From: Elymus sibiricus
Taxonomy: Eukaryota > Streptophyta > Magnoliopsida > Poales > Poaceae
Direction: 5' to 3'
DNA length: 64,000 bases
Assembly: GCA_039707655.1 (NCBI GenBank)
Contig: CM077676.1
Location: 81,391,395 to 81,455,394 of the forward strand
Shown here in pieces: positions 28,101 to 36,636 of this stretch (its first letter is position 1; every line of letters begins with the position of its first letter). The notes below the pieces were generated by a model, which worked only from the letters and a program-made list of their open reading frames with translations, did no database searches and was not told where the DNA came from. The position numbers were made by a program, and so were the translations under genes.

Positions 28101-28590
28101 TGTGGGTGAAATGATGATACCATGCCAAGTTTCAACCTTTTCAGAGTTCATTTGTAGTGCTTTTCAATTTCAGGGTCATTTAGCTCAAAAAATCATTAAA
28201 TGCATGAAAAATAACAAATGAAGTTAGAAAGGGTTGAAATTTTAGGATGTGGCTTTGAATGGTGCATATTGAATGCACAAAAAGTCTGGAGTTGAAATAA
28301 TTTACAAAAAATGAAATGCCTTTGTAACAGATGAGTTTTCGTCCGAAACCTTGATACTTCAAAGGAGATGGTCCAGTTTGTACACGAAGTGCATCCAGAT
28401 TTTGCCGTAACCCTGTCAACTTTTTATCACATGCTATGTGGGTGAAATGATGATACCATGCCAAGTTTCAACCTTTTCAGAGTTTATTTGTAGTGCTTTT
28501 CAATTTCAGGGTCATTTAGCTCAAAAAAATCATTAAATCCATGAAAAATAGCAAATGAAGTTAGAAAGGGTTGAAATTTGAGGATGTGGC
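22101..28590. repeat. Second 12-mer HOR (about 4045 bp) with internal 4-mer duplication
   Basis: Monomers at 22804, 23478, 23844 and 24135 recur at 26849, 27523, 27889 and 28180, a constant offset of 4045 bp. The 'ttttccatttcaggg' variant near 23107 recurs near 27152. Within the unit, the monomer group at 24135 recurs at 25483 (1348 bp, four monomers). The match ends near 28590, where 'aaaatgtctagag' monomers begin, so the second copy is partial. Confidence 0.7.
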
Positions 28591-30560
28591 TTTGAATGGT
28601 GCATATTCAATGCACAAAATGTCTAGAGTTGAAATAATTTTAAAAAATGAAATGCCTTTGTAACATATGAGTTTTCGTCCGAAACCTTGATACTTCGAAG
28701 GAGATGGTCCAGTTTGTACACGAAGTGCATCCAGTTTTTGCCGTAACCCTCTCAACTTTTTAGCACATGCTATGTGGGTGAAATGATGATACCATGCCAA
28801 GTTTCAACCTTTTCAGAGTTCATTTGTAGTGCTTTTCAATTTCAGGGTCATTTAGCTCAAAAAATCATTAAATGCATGAAAAATAGCAAATGAAGTTAGA
28901 AAGGGTTGAAATTTGAGGATGTGGCTTCGAATGGTGCATATTGAATGCACAAAAAGTCTGGAGTTGAAATAAGTTTACAAAAAATGAAATGCCTTTGTAA
29001 CAGATGAGTTTTCGTCCGAAACCTTGATACTTCAAAGGAGATGGTCCAGTTTGTACACGAAGTGCATCCAGTTTTTGCCGTAACCCTCTCAACTTTTTAG
29101 CACATGCTATGAGGGTGAAATGATGATATCATGCCGAGTTTCAACCTTTTCAGAGTTCATTTGTAGTGCTTTTCAATTTCAGGGTCATTTAGCTCAAAAA
29201 AATCATTAAATCCATGAAAAATAGCAAATGAAGTTAGAAAGGGTTGAAATTTGAGGATGTGGCTTTGAATGGTGCATATTCAATGCACAAAATGTCTAGA
29301 GTTGAAATAATTTTAAAAAATGAAATGCCTTTGTAACAGATGAGTTTTCGTCCGAAACCTTGATACTTCGAAGGAGATGGTCCAGTTTGTACACGAAGTG
29401 CATCCAGTTTTTGCCGTAACCCTCTCAACTTTTTAGCACATGCTATGTGGGTGAAATGATGATACCATGCCAAGTTTCAACCTTTTCAGAGTTCATTTGT
29501 AGTGCTTTTCAATTTCAGGGTCATTTAGCTCAAAAAATCATTAAATGCATGAAAAATAGCAAATGAAGTTAGAAAGGGTTGAAATTTGAGGATGTGGCTT
29601 TGAATGGTGCATATTAAATGCACAAAAAGTCTGGAGTTGAAATAAGTTTAAAAAAATGAAATGGCTTTGTAACATATGAGTTTTCGTCCGAAACCTTGAT
29701 ACTTCCAAGGAGATGGTCCAGTTTGTACACGAAGTGCATCCAGTTTTGGCCGTAAGCCTCTCAAATTTTTAGCACATGCTATTTGGGTGAAATAATGAAA
29801 CCATGACAAGTTTCAACCTTTTCAGAGTTCATTTGCAGTGCTTTTCAATTTCAGGGTCATTTAGCTCAAAAAAATCATTAAATCCATGAAAAATAGCAAA
29901 TGAAGTTAGAAAGGGTTGAAATTTGAGGATGTGGCTTTGAATGGTGCATATTCAATGCACAAAATGTCTAGAGTTGAAATAATTTTAAAAAATGAAATGC
30001 CTTTGTAACATATGAGTTTTCGTCCGAAACCTTGATACTTCGAAGGAGATGGTCCAGTTTGTACACGAAGTGCATCCAGTTTTTGCCGTAACCCTCTCAA
30101 CTTTTTAGCACATGCTATGTGGGTGAAATGATGATACCATGCCAAGTTTCAACCTTTTCAGAGTTCATTTGTAGTGCTTTTCAATTTCAGGGTCATTTAG
30201 CTCAAAAAATCATTAAATGCATGAAAAATAGCAAATGAAGTTAGAAAGGGTTGAAATTTGAGGATGTGGCTTCGAATGGTGCATATTGAATGCACAAAAA
30301 GTCTGGAGTTGAAATAAGTTTACAAAAAATGAAATGCCTTTGTAACAGATGAGTTTTCGTCCGAAACCTTGATACTTCAAAGGAGATGGTCCAGTTTGTA
30401 CACGAAGTGCATCCAGTTTTTGCCGTAACCCTCTCAACTTTTTAGCACATGCTATGAGGGTGAAATGATGATACCATGCCGAGTTTCAACCTTTTCAGAG
30501 TTCATTTGTAGTGCTTTTCAATTTCAGGGTCATTTAGCTCAAAAAAATCATTAAATCCAT
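28591..30560. repeat. Dimer-based satellite block (about 673 bp)
   Basis: A monomer marked by 'aaaatgtctagagttg' and 'aaataattttaaaaaatg' occurs at about 28617, 29290 and 29961, i.e. every second monomer (673 and 672 bp). The intervening monomers alternate between a 'cttcgaatggtgc' type (28927, 30272) and a 'cttccaagg ... ttttggccg' type (29703), which also appears at about 30716. Confidence 0.7.
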
Positions 30561-32590
30561 GAAAAATAGCAAATGAAGTTAGAAAGGGTTGAAATTTGAG
30601 GATGTGGCTTTGAATGGTGCATATTAAATGCACAAAAAGTCTGGAGTTGAAATAAGTTTAAAAAAATGAAATGGCTTTGTAACATATGAGTTTTCGTCCG
30701 AAACCTTGATACTTCCAAGGAGATGGTCCAGTTTGTACACGAAGTGCATCCAGTTTTGGCCGTAAGCCTCTCAAATTTTTAGCACATGCTATTTGGGTGA
30801 AATAATGAAACCATGACAAGTTTCAACCTTTTCAGAGTTCATTTGCAGTGCTTTTCAATTTCAGGGTCATTTAGCTCAAAAAAAATCATTAAATGCATGA
30901 AAAATAGCAAATGAAGTTAGAAAGTGTTGAAATATGAGGATGTGGCTTTGAATGGTGCATATTGAATGCACAAAAATTCTTGAGTTGAAAAAAGTTTAAA
31001 AAAATGAAATGCCTTTGTAACAGATGAGTTTTCGTCCGAAACCTTGATACTTCGATGGAGATGGTCCAGTTTGTACACGAAGTGCATCCAGTTTTTGCCA
31101 TAACCCTCTCAACTTTTTAGCACATGCTATGCGGGTGAAATGATGATACCATGCCAAGTTTCAACCTTTTCAGAGTTCATTTGTAGTGCTTTTCAATTTC
31201 AGGGTCATTTAGCTGAAAAAATCATTAAATGCATGAAAAATAGCAAATGAAGCTAGAAAGGGTTGAAATTTGAGTATGTGGCTTTGAATGGTGCATATTG
31301 AATGCACAAAAAGTCAGGAGTTGAAATAAGTTTAAAAAAATGAAATGCCTTTGTAACAGATGAGTTGTCGATTGAAACCTTGATACTTCGAAGGAGATGG
31401 TCCAGTTTGTACACGAAGTGCATCCAGTTTTTGCCGTAACCCTCTCAACTTTTTAACACATGTTATGTGGGTGAAATGATGATACCATGCCAAGTTTCAA
31501 CCTTTTCAGAGTTTATTTGTAGTGCTTTTCAATTTTAGGGTCATTTAGTTCAAAAAAATCATTAAATGCATGAAAAATAGCAAATGAAGTTAGAAAGGGT
31601 TGAAATTTGAGGATGTGGGTTTGAATGGTGCATATTCAATGCACAAAAAGTCTGGAGTTGAAATAAGTTTAAAAAATGAAATGCCTTTGTAACAGATGAG
31701 TTTTCGTCCGAAACCTTGATACTTCGAAGGAGATGGTCCAGTTTGTACACGAAGTGCATCCAGTTTTTGCCGTAACCCTCTCAACTTTTTAGCACATGCT
31801 ATGAGGGTGAAATGATGATACCATGCCGAGTTTCAACCTTTTCAGAGTTCATTTGTAGTGCTTTTCAATTTCAGGGTCATTTAGCTCAAAAAAAATCATT
31901 AAATGCATGAAAAATAGCAAATGAAGTTAGAAAGGGTTGAAATTTGAGGATGTGGCTTTGAATGGTGCATATTAAATGCACAAAAAGTCTGGAGTTGAAA
32001 TAAGTTTAAAAAAATGAAATGACTTTGTAACATATGAGTTTTCGTCCGAAACCTTGATACTACGAAGGAGATGGTCCAGTTTGTACACGAAGTGCATCCA
32101 GTTTTTGCCGTAACCCTCTCAACTTTTTAGCACATGCTATGTGGGTGAAATGATGATACCATGCCAAGTTTCAACCTTTTCAGAGTTCATTTGTAGTTAT
32201 TTTCAATTTCAGGGTCATTTAGCTCGAAAAAATTATTAAATGCATGAAAAATAGCAAATGAAGTTAGAAAGGGTTGAAATTTGAGGATGTGGGTTTGAAT
32301 GGTGCATATTCAATGCACAAAAAGTCTGGAGTTGAAATAAGTTTAAAAAATGAAATGCCTTTGTAACAGATGAGTTTTCGTCCGAAACCTTGATACTTCG
32401 AAGGAGATGGTCCAGTTTGTACACGAAGTGCATCCAGTTTTTGCCGTAACCCTCTCAACTTTTTAGCACATGCTATGTGGGTGAAATGATGATACCATGC
32501 CAAGTTTCAACCTTTTCAGAGTTCATTTGTAGTGCTTTTCAATTTCAGGGTCATTTAGCTCAAAAAAATCATTAAATGCATGAAAAATAG
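30561..32590. repeat. Satellite monomers up to the insertion site
   Basis: Six monomers of mixed variant types. The last one runs into the 5' LTR after 'gcatgaaaaatag', which is the normal monomer sequence 'gaaaaatagcaaatg' cut by the insertion. Confidence 0.8.
32586..32590. repeat. Target-site duplication, left copy (AATAG)
   Basis: AATAG directly precedes the 5' LTR and is repeated right after the 3' LTR. Five base pairs is the usual duplication for Ty3/gypsy integrases. Confidence 0.95.
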
Positions 32591-33111
32591 TGTCAGGGAA
32601 ATATCTTTGGGTGAAACCCGCCCGTTCAGGGCCGGGTCTCGAGGAGTAAAACCATGAAGGGCCAGGTGGGCCGTAGTGTCTTCTATGGAGGCCCAGAAGG
32701 AGAGCCGCCCATTGAGGGGCCGGCCCAAGACCCGCCGAGAGAGGCGGTAAGTGCAAACCGCCTTAAGGTATAACTTAGGAAACAAGTAAGGGGAGTTGGG
32801 CTCGGATTGTTATCCCGGCCCGGACTCTTATGTGAGCCCCGGGGCCCCGCCTGTATATAAAGGGGAGCCCCCGGGGATAGAAGGGGGGGGGGGAAGATCT
32901 TTCGAGAGCTAGGGCTGGACAAGTCTCAAAACCCTTGTAATCAAGATCTTCAAATACATCTAGCAGGAGTAGGCTTTACCTCCTCGAGAGGGGCCGAACC
33001 TGGGTAAATCTTGCCTTCCGTGTTTCTCGTTTGACCCCTTCGATCTGCTACTTACGCGATGGCTTCGAGATTAAGTCCTATGAGGACATCTGCCGTGAAA
33101 ATACCACGACA
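32591..33111 (+). repeat. 5' LTR (521 bp)
   Basis: Starts TGTCAGGG and ends CACGACA, directly before the primer-binding site. It matches the 3' LTR with four substitutions, a different G/A count in the 32883-32895 homopolymer (11 G + 2 A versus 9 G + 3 A), and a 27-bp segment (about 33052-33078) absent from the 3' copy. It supplies the promoter (TATA at 32854) and, unusually, a good-context ATG at 33059 that opens the gag frame. Confidence 0.96.
32854..32861 (+). promoter_or_regulatory. TATA box of the 5' LTR
   Basis: TATATAAA lies in a G+C-rich stretch, preceded by 'gccccgcctg' and followed by 'ggggagccccc'. This is the likely core promoter for the genomic transcript, with a start expected about 30 bp downstream near the poly-G run. 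The same box is present in the 3' LTR at 45421. Confidence 0.8.
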
Positions 33112-34726
33112 GTTGGCGCCCACCGTGGGGCTATCGCATGGTGGTGTTGAGTATTCGAAGGGTCCTCCCCGAGGACTCGAGGGATACGTGATTGGCCGGA
33201 TGACCAGGAGTCGGCGCGGCAATCTGCTCGTCGACGACTCAGACTGGGGCCCCGAGGCCGACTCTCTGGAGTACGGTTTCCGGGTCCCCTTTGGCGGAAT
33301 TCATGTTTTCATTGGGAAGGCTGGCGGTTCTAAGCCAGTCACCTCCACGGAGGTCATTGAGACGGCCCGCCGCGCGCAACCCGCCGTGGCGAGAGCCGCC
33401 CCTCGGCTTCCGGCTCCTGTGCACGCCGGCGGATCTGGATCTGGGCCGGATATCTTCGCCAACACCTTCAAGCCGGTCCAGGACACGCAGCCCGCCAGGC
33501 AGAGGCACGTCTTCATTGGCTTCACTCAAGGGGTGGAGTACTCTGGATCGTCGGCTTCCACAGAAGGCTCGGCGACTTACGATGATGGTGGCTATTCCTC
33601 TGGTGGAGAGTCGCTTTATTCTCTTCATCAGGAGGGTCTTGGGGGCTTTCAGCAGAACTCGCCGTCGCAGGATTCTTTAGGCCCGCCCGCTCGCCCTGTT
33701 GTCTACATGGCAGGGGCGGCTGACATGCCAGACCCGGCGGCAGATGCTGGAACATCTAATGCGATGCCAAGAGTCTCGCCAGCGCAGGCTCTGGTGGGGC
33801 TGGCGACCACGTTGACGACATTGATGGCCACACAGGTTACAGCGGAGAATCAAGCAGAGCTCAATGCGGAAATCGCCAGGATCAAGGGTCAGATGGTGCA
33901 GGCTCAGGCTAGCATTGATGCGGAGAACGTCCGTCTGGCGACTCGTGAACGAGAGATACAGGAAGAGACGACGCGTTTGCAACAGGAGAATTATCATCTG
34001 GAGCAACGCCGGGCCGAGTCTGATGCGGTTCATCACCGACGACACCGGAGCCGCTATATCTCCGATATTGAAGGTCAGGCCCTGCAGTTCAGCACCCCAC
34101 CAGGGGAACGCATTCGTGGTCCTGCAATAGGAACTCCCCAGAGGTCGCCAGACCCGGAAGCCCGCCCCTTGGCGGGTCGTGAAGAGCCGCCACGGGTTGA
34201 GCCTAATTTACGCCGAGAGGCGCCGATGCTTACGGCGCAAGGGCATTTTACGAACCCTGTGGATAACCTTTTTGCGGCCACTACCGCGCTGGCACGACTT
34301 CCAATCAATGGAAACACGCCCCTGGAGATTGAGGCTCGCAACGCAATCGAGAAGCTGAAAACCGCTGTGGTCCAGCAAGCAAATTATTCTTACAGCCGGG
34401 AACGACTGCATTCCACACCTGCTCCTAACAGAAGCCGCCCTAGAAGCCGCCATGCTGAAAGTCCTGCAGTGTCTAGCACCCGCCATCATCGGGGTGCGCC
34501 TGGGGGCTTGCCATATTCACCAAATCCTATGGTCCCGGGGCACAGAGTACATGAGACTCACGCGGCACACACGGCGGCTCTCGCGGCAGATCAGACAGCG
34601 GCGCAGGAGGCGGCTCTCGCACCAGTCGTGAAAACGACAGGTGACGATGCTACTGGTAATCCAGAAGCCTTCACCATCTTACAACAGTCACCCCAACAGG
34701 AAGATCTATTGGAGTGCCTTGCTTGA
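33059..34726 (+). CDS. gag: gag N-terminal part (ORF1), ends at a frame break
   Basis: An open frame of 555 codons. The first ATG (33059) has a good context but lies inside the 5' LTR, and translation from it would read through the primer-binding site. The next plausible ATG is 33200 (residue 48), which is the conventional choice. Visible parts: two short repeated modules (HVFIG at 82-86 and 150-154; GVEYS at 29-33 and 158-162), a Ser/Gly-rich stretch (160-210), a heptad-rich coiled coil (about 258-320), and a helical block (about 399-452, with NLFAATTALARLP and a Tyr/Arg-rich end) that resembles the N-terminal gag segment of rice and wheat gypsy polyproteins. An Arg/His-rich region follows. 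The last codons are encoded by a 41-nt copy of the 3' repeat and end at TGA 34724. The gag core continues in the -1 frame, so I read this as the front half of a broken gag. Confidence 0.75.
   Translation: MASRLSPMRTSAVKIPRQLAPTVGLSHGGVEYSKGPPRGLEGYVIGRMTRSRRGNLLVDDSDWGPEADSLEYGFRVPFGGIHVFIGKAGGSKPVTSTEVIETARRAQPAVARAAPRLPAPVHAGGSGSGPDIFANTFKPVQDTQPARQRHVFIGFTQGVEYSGSSASTEGSATYDDGGYSSGGESLYSLHQEGLGGFQQNSPSQDSLGPPARPVVYMAGAADMPDPAADAGTSNAMPRVSPAQALVGLATTLTTLMATQVTAENQAELNAEIARIKGQMVQAQASIDAENVRLATREREIQEETTRLQQENYHLEQRRAESDAVHHRRHRSRYISDIEGQALQFSTPPGERIRGPAIGTPQRSPDPEARPLAGREEPPRVEPNLRREAPMLTAQGHFTNPVDNLFAATTALARLPINGNTPLEIEARNAIEKLKTAVVQQANYSYSRERLHSTPAPNRSRPRSRHAESPAVSSTRHHRGAPGGLPYSPNPMVPGHRVHETHAAHTAALAADQTAAQEAALAPVVKTTGDDATGNPEAFTILQQSPQQEDLLECLA
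33114..33131 (+). promoter_or_regulatory. Primer-binding site (tRNA not assigned)
   Basis: TGGCGCCCACCGTGGGGC begins two bases after the LTR end. TGG is the complement of a tRNA CCA end, so this is where minus-strand DNA synthesis should be primed. The sequence is not the initiator-Met type used by many plant elements. I cannot name the tRNA with confidence. Confidence 0.85.
34641..34681 (+). repeat. 41-nt copy of the 3' repeat unit inside gag
   Basis: Identical over 41 nt to 40452-40492, the last A-type unit of the tandem repeat downstream of pol. It begins 'gtgacgatgctactggtaat' and ends 'ttcaccatctta'. In the frame of the gag core it contains a TAA (34657-34659), and 41 is not a multiple of three. 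It marks the point where ORF1 and the gag core lose frame. Confidence 0.85.
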
Positions 34727-36636
34727 GCCCGGCTCTCCGCAGCGCGCCCCTGCCCCGAGATTTCAAAGGCCCGCGGAAGGTGTCCAGTTATACACCGGAC
34801 CAGAACCCGGCACAATGGATAGAAAGTTATGAGTTGGCCATGGATATGCAGGGAGTCAGCGATGAGGCTTGTGCAAGATACTTCACCATGATGTTGGAAG
34901 GAGCAGCGCGGACATGGCTGAAGAATTTGCCCCCGAATTCCATCAACACATGGGTCGAGTTAAGGGAACGTTTTATCAAAAACTTCCAAGGTACCTGCAA
35001 GCGTCCAAAGACTATCATTGATCTTCAGCATTGTGTTCAGCGGCAGGGAGAGTCGGCTCACCATTGGGTCGGCCGAGTTGCGGAGATTATTCATTCTTCA
35101 GACAACATCTCTGCCCCTCAGGCAGTTTTGGTGCTGGAGAAGGCCTGCCACTATGAGCCTCTCACGCAGAAGTTAGGGTGGCTCAAACGGAGTGTCAAAG
35201 ATATGGGGGAGCTCATGAATGCTCTCACCAAGTATGCCGAGTCTGATCCTACAAAGGACCCAGGAGTTGATGAGCCAGAGGTTCCTGATCCGAAGGGTAA
35301 AAAGCCTGTTGGTGGCAAAAGTCAGCAGCAGAACAATGATAAGAAGCGTAAGGGCCCAGAAGCCGGGTCAGAGCTGGTTGCTAATACAAATGCAGGTACA
35401 AAATTTCAGAAGGGTGGTCCTGATAACAGAGCTTTTAAGCCACAAAATTTTGAGGAGTTCCTGAAGGGGCCATGCCCAAAACACGGCACTAAAGAGCGTC
35501 CAGCCAAGCATACCTGGGAACAGTGCCATATAATGGATGCTTTTGCTCGGCGTTTCCAGAACCCTCCAGGTGGTGGGGGTGGAGGATACGGACTGGGTTC
35601 CGGGCCCGGGTTCGGACCACCTGGTGGAGGCTCGCCTGGCGGTTTTCAGCAACAGTCACACCACCCGGGCGGGTCTGGTGGCGGCTTCCAGGGGAATAGC
35701 AGCGGTCAGCAGTTTCAAGGGAATCAATACAACAATGGCCAGCATTTTCAGCAGATCCTGCAGAACAACAATCAGCAACAAGAGAATAATCAGACCGGGT
35801 TTCAGAGCAATCCTAAGCAGTTAAGTAGTGGACAGTATCATGTGTTCACTACATGTGCAGATAAAACGGATCGCAAGGTCAGGAGACGTTCTGTTAATGC
35901 GGTAGAGCCGGCAGTTCCAGAATACCTAAAGTGGTCAGAGATGCCGATTACTTGGAGCAGGGAGGATCACCCGCCCAGAATTGATAATCCGGGTCACCTG
36001 GCGCTTGTGGTAGCACCCCAAGTGGGAGGCTATGCTCTCACCAAGGTTCTGATGGATGGCGGAAGTAGTATCAATATTTTGTATTATGACACTTTCCGGC
36101 GTATGGGGTTGACGGAGAAAAACCTTACACCATCCAGCACAGTTTTTCATGGAATTATACCTGGCAAGTCAGCATACCCTGTTGGAAGGATCAAGTTGAA
36201 TGTGGCTTTTGGGACGTCAGAGGATAATTCCAGATGCGAGTCATTGTCATTTGAGGTGGTCAGGATCAAGAGTCCCTATCATGCTCTCTTTGGGCGGCCT
36301 GCTTATGCCAAGTTCATGGCTAGGCCTTGTTATATTTATCTCAAGCTCAAGTTGCCGGGTCCCAAGGGTCCAATCACAATTCATGGAAACCGGAAAGTCG
36401 CTATAGAATGTGAAGAAGGGGATGCCGCGTATGCCGAGGCGGCTTGTGCCACGGAGGAGCTCAAGATCTACGCCAGCAATGTAGACCCGGCGGATATGAC
36501 GCCTCTCAAGAAGCCCTCTATAGAGGGAGAGCCGGCTCTCAAATTTCAGGCTCACAGAGATACTAAAGAAGTGGTGTTTACCCCTGGCGACTCTTCTGCT
36601 AAGTTCACTATCGGGTCTGATATGGATCCCAAATAG
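34714..36636 (+). CDS. gag-pro: gag core, zinc knuckle and protease (ORF2), ends at amber codon
   Basis: Open from just after the stop at 34657. The first in-frame codon usually taken (34714) is GTG and the first ATG is 34840, so it has no good start of its own and was probably fused to ORF1. Counting from 34714: Retrotrans_gag-like domain at about 33-180 (AQWIESYELAM, ARTWLKNLP, RERFIKNF); basic linker 190-215; a C-x2-H-x8-H-x4-C knuckle (C254, H257, H266, C271), a variant of the CCHC RNA-binding motif; a Gly- then Gln/Asn-rich stretch (284-372); and a retropepsin-like protease with D448-G-G-S-S at the active site and a FGRPAYAKF motif near 526. The frame ends at TAG 36634-36636, but the same frame stays open beyond it into RT. 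Role: capsid formation, genome packaging and polyprotein cleavage in cytoplasmic particles. Confidence 0.88.
   Translation: MPCLSPALRSAPLPRDFKGPRKVSSYTPDQNPAQWIESYELAMDMQGVSDEACARYFTMMLEGAARTWLKNLPPNSINTWVELRERFIKNFQGTCKRPKTIIDLQHCVQRQGESAHHWVGRVAEIIHSSDNISAPQAVLVLEKACHYEPLTQKLGWLKRSVKDMGELMNALTKYAESDPTKDPGVDEPEVPDPKGKKPVGGKSQQQNNDKKRKGPEAGSELVANTNAGTKFQKGGPDNRAFKPQNFEEFLKGPCPKHGTKERPAKHTWEQCHIMDAFARRFQNPPGGGGGGYGLGSGPGFGPPGGGSPGGFQQQSHHPGGSGGGFQGNSSGQQFQGNQYNNGQHFQQILQNNNQQQENNQTGFQSNPKQLSSGQYHVFTTCADKTDRKVRRRSVNAVEPAVPEYLKWSEMPITWSREDHPPRIDNPGHLALVVAPQVGGYALTKVLMDGGSSINILYYDTFRRMGLTEKNLTPSSTVFHGIIPGKSAYPVGRIKLNVAFGTSEDNSRCESLSFEVVRIKSPYHALFGRPAYAKFMARPCYIYLKLKLPGPKGPITIHGNRKVAIECEEGDAAYAEAACATEELKIYASNVDPADMTPLKKPSIEGEPALKFQAHRDTKEVVFTPGDSSAKFTIGSDMDPK
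36634..36636 (+). other. In-frame amber codon between protease and RT
   Basis: TAG follows '...ATGGATCCCAAA', and the next codons GAA AGC GCG continue in the same frame through the whole of pol. The downstream bases are not the CAA-TTA type of strong plant readthrough signals. A C-to-T change of a CAG codon is the simplest explanation; programmed readthrough is possible. Confidence 0.9.

Larger units (their letters stand above)
1..32590. repeat. Afa-family (pAs1-like) satellite array, left block
   Basis: About 97 head-to-tail monomers of 336-338 bp fill this stretch. Each contains a short poly-A run after 'catttagct', the block 'gcaaatgaagttagaaaggg', and 'gaggatgtggctttgaatgg' (for example 14087-14106). 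That last block differs from the Afa primer AS-A (GATGATGTGGCTTGAATGG, from memory) by one base and one insertion. The block 'tcagagttcatttgtagtgc' (13984-14003) is the reverse complement of AS-B with two mismatches. From these two matches and the monomer length I assign the Triticeae Afa family. No gene is present. The array is A+T rich and low in CpG compared with the retroelement that interrupts it. The monomer containing the insertion resumes at 45656. Confidence 0.88.

Noticed and set aside
1578..32503. Dozens of similar minus-strand ORFs of 61-94 codons in the left array, and the same in the right array
   Set aside because: They are one A+T-rich stretch of the satellite monomer read in two frames. 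They start and stop with monomer variants, have no independent codon pattern, and their similarity is explained by repeat homogeneity.
1..32590. CRISPR-like array
   Set aside because: Repeats are contiguous 336-338-bp monomers without unique spacers, in a plant genome context.
32523..32922. Minus-strand ORFs across the 5' LTR, repeated at 45057-45352 in the 3' LTR
   Set aside because: Shadow frames of G+C-rich LTR sequence. They cross the LTR/satellite or LTR/internal borders and differ at those borders.
33239..34489. Several antisense and out-of-frame ORFs of 74-129 codons over gag
   Set aside because: Overlap a well-supported sense frame in a G+C-rich region and show no family-like motifs.
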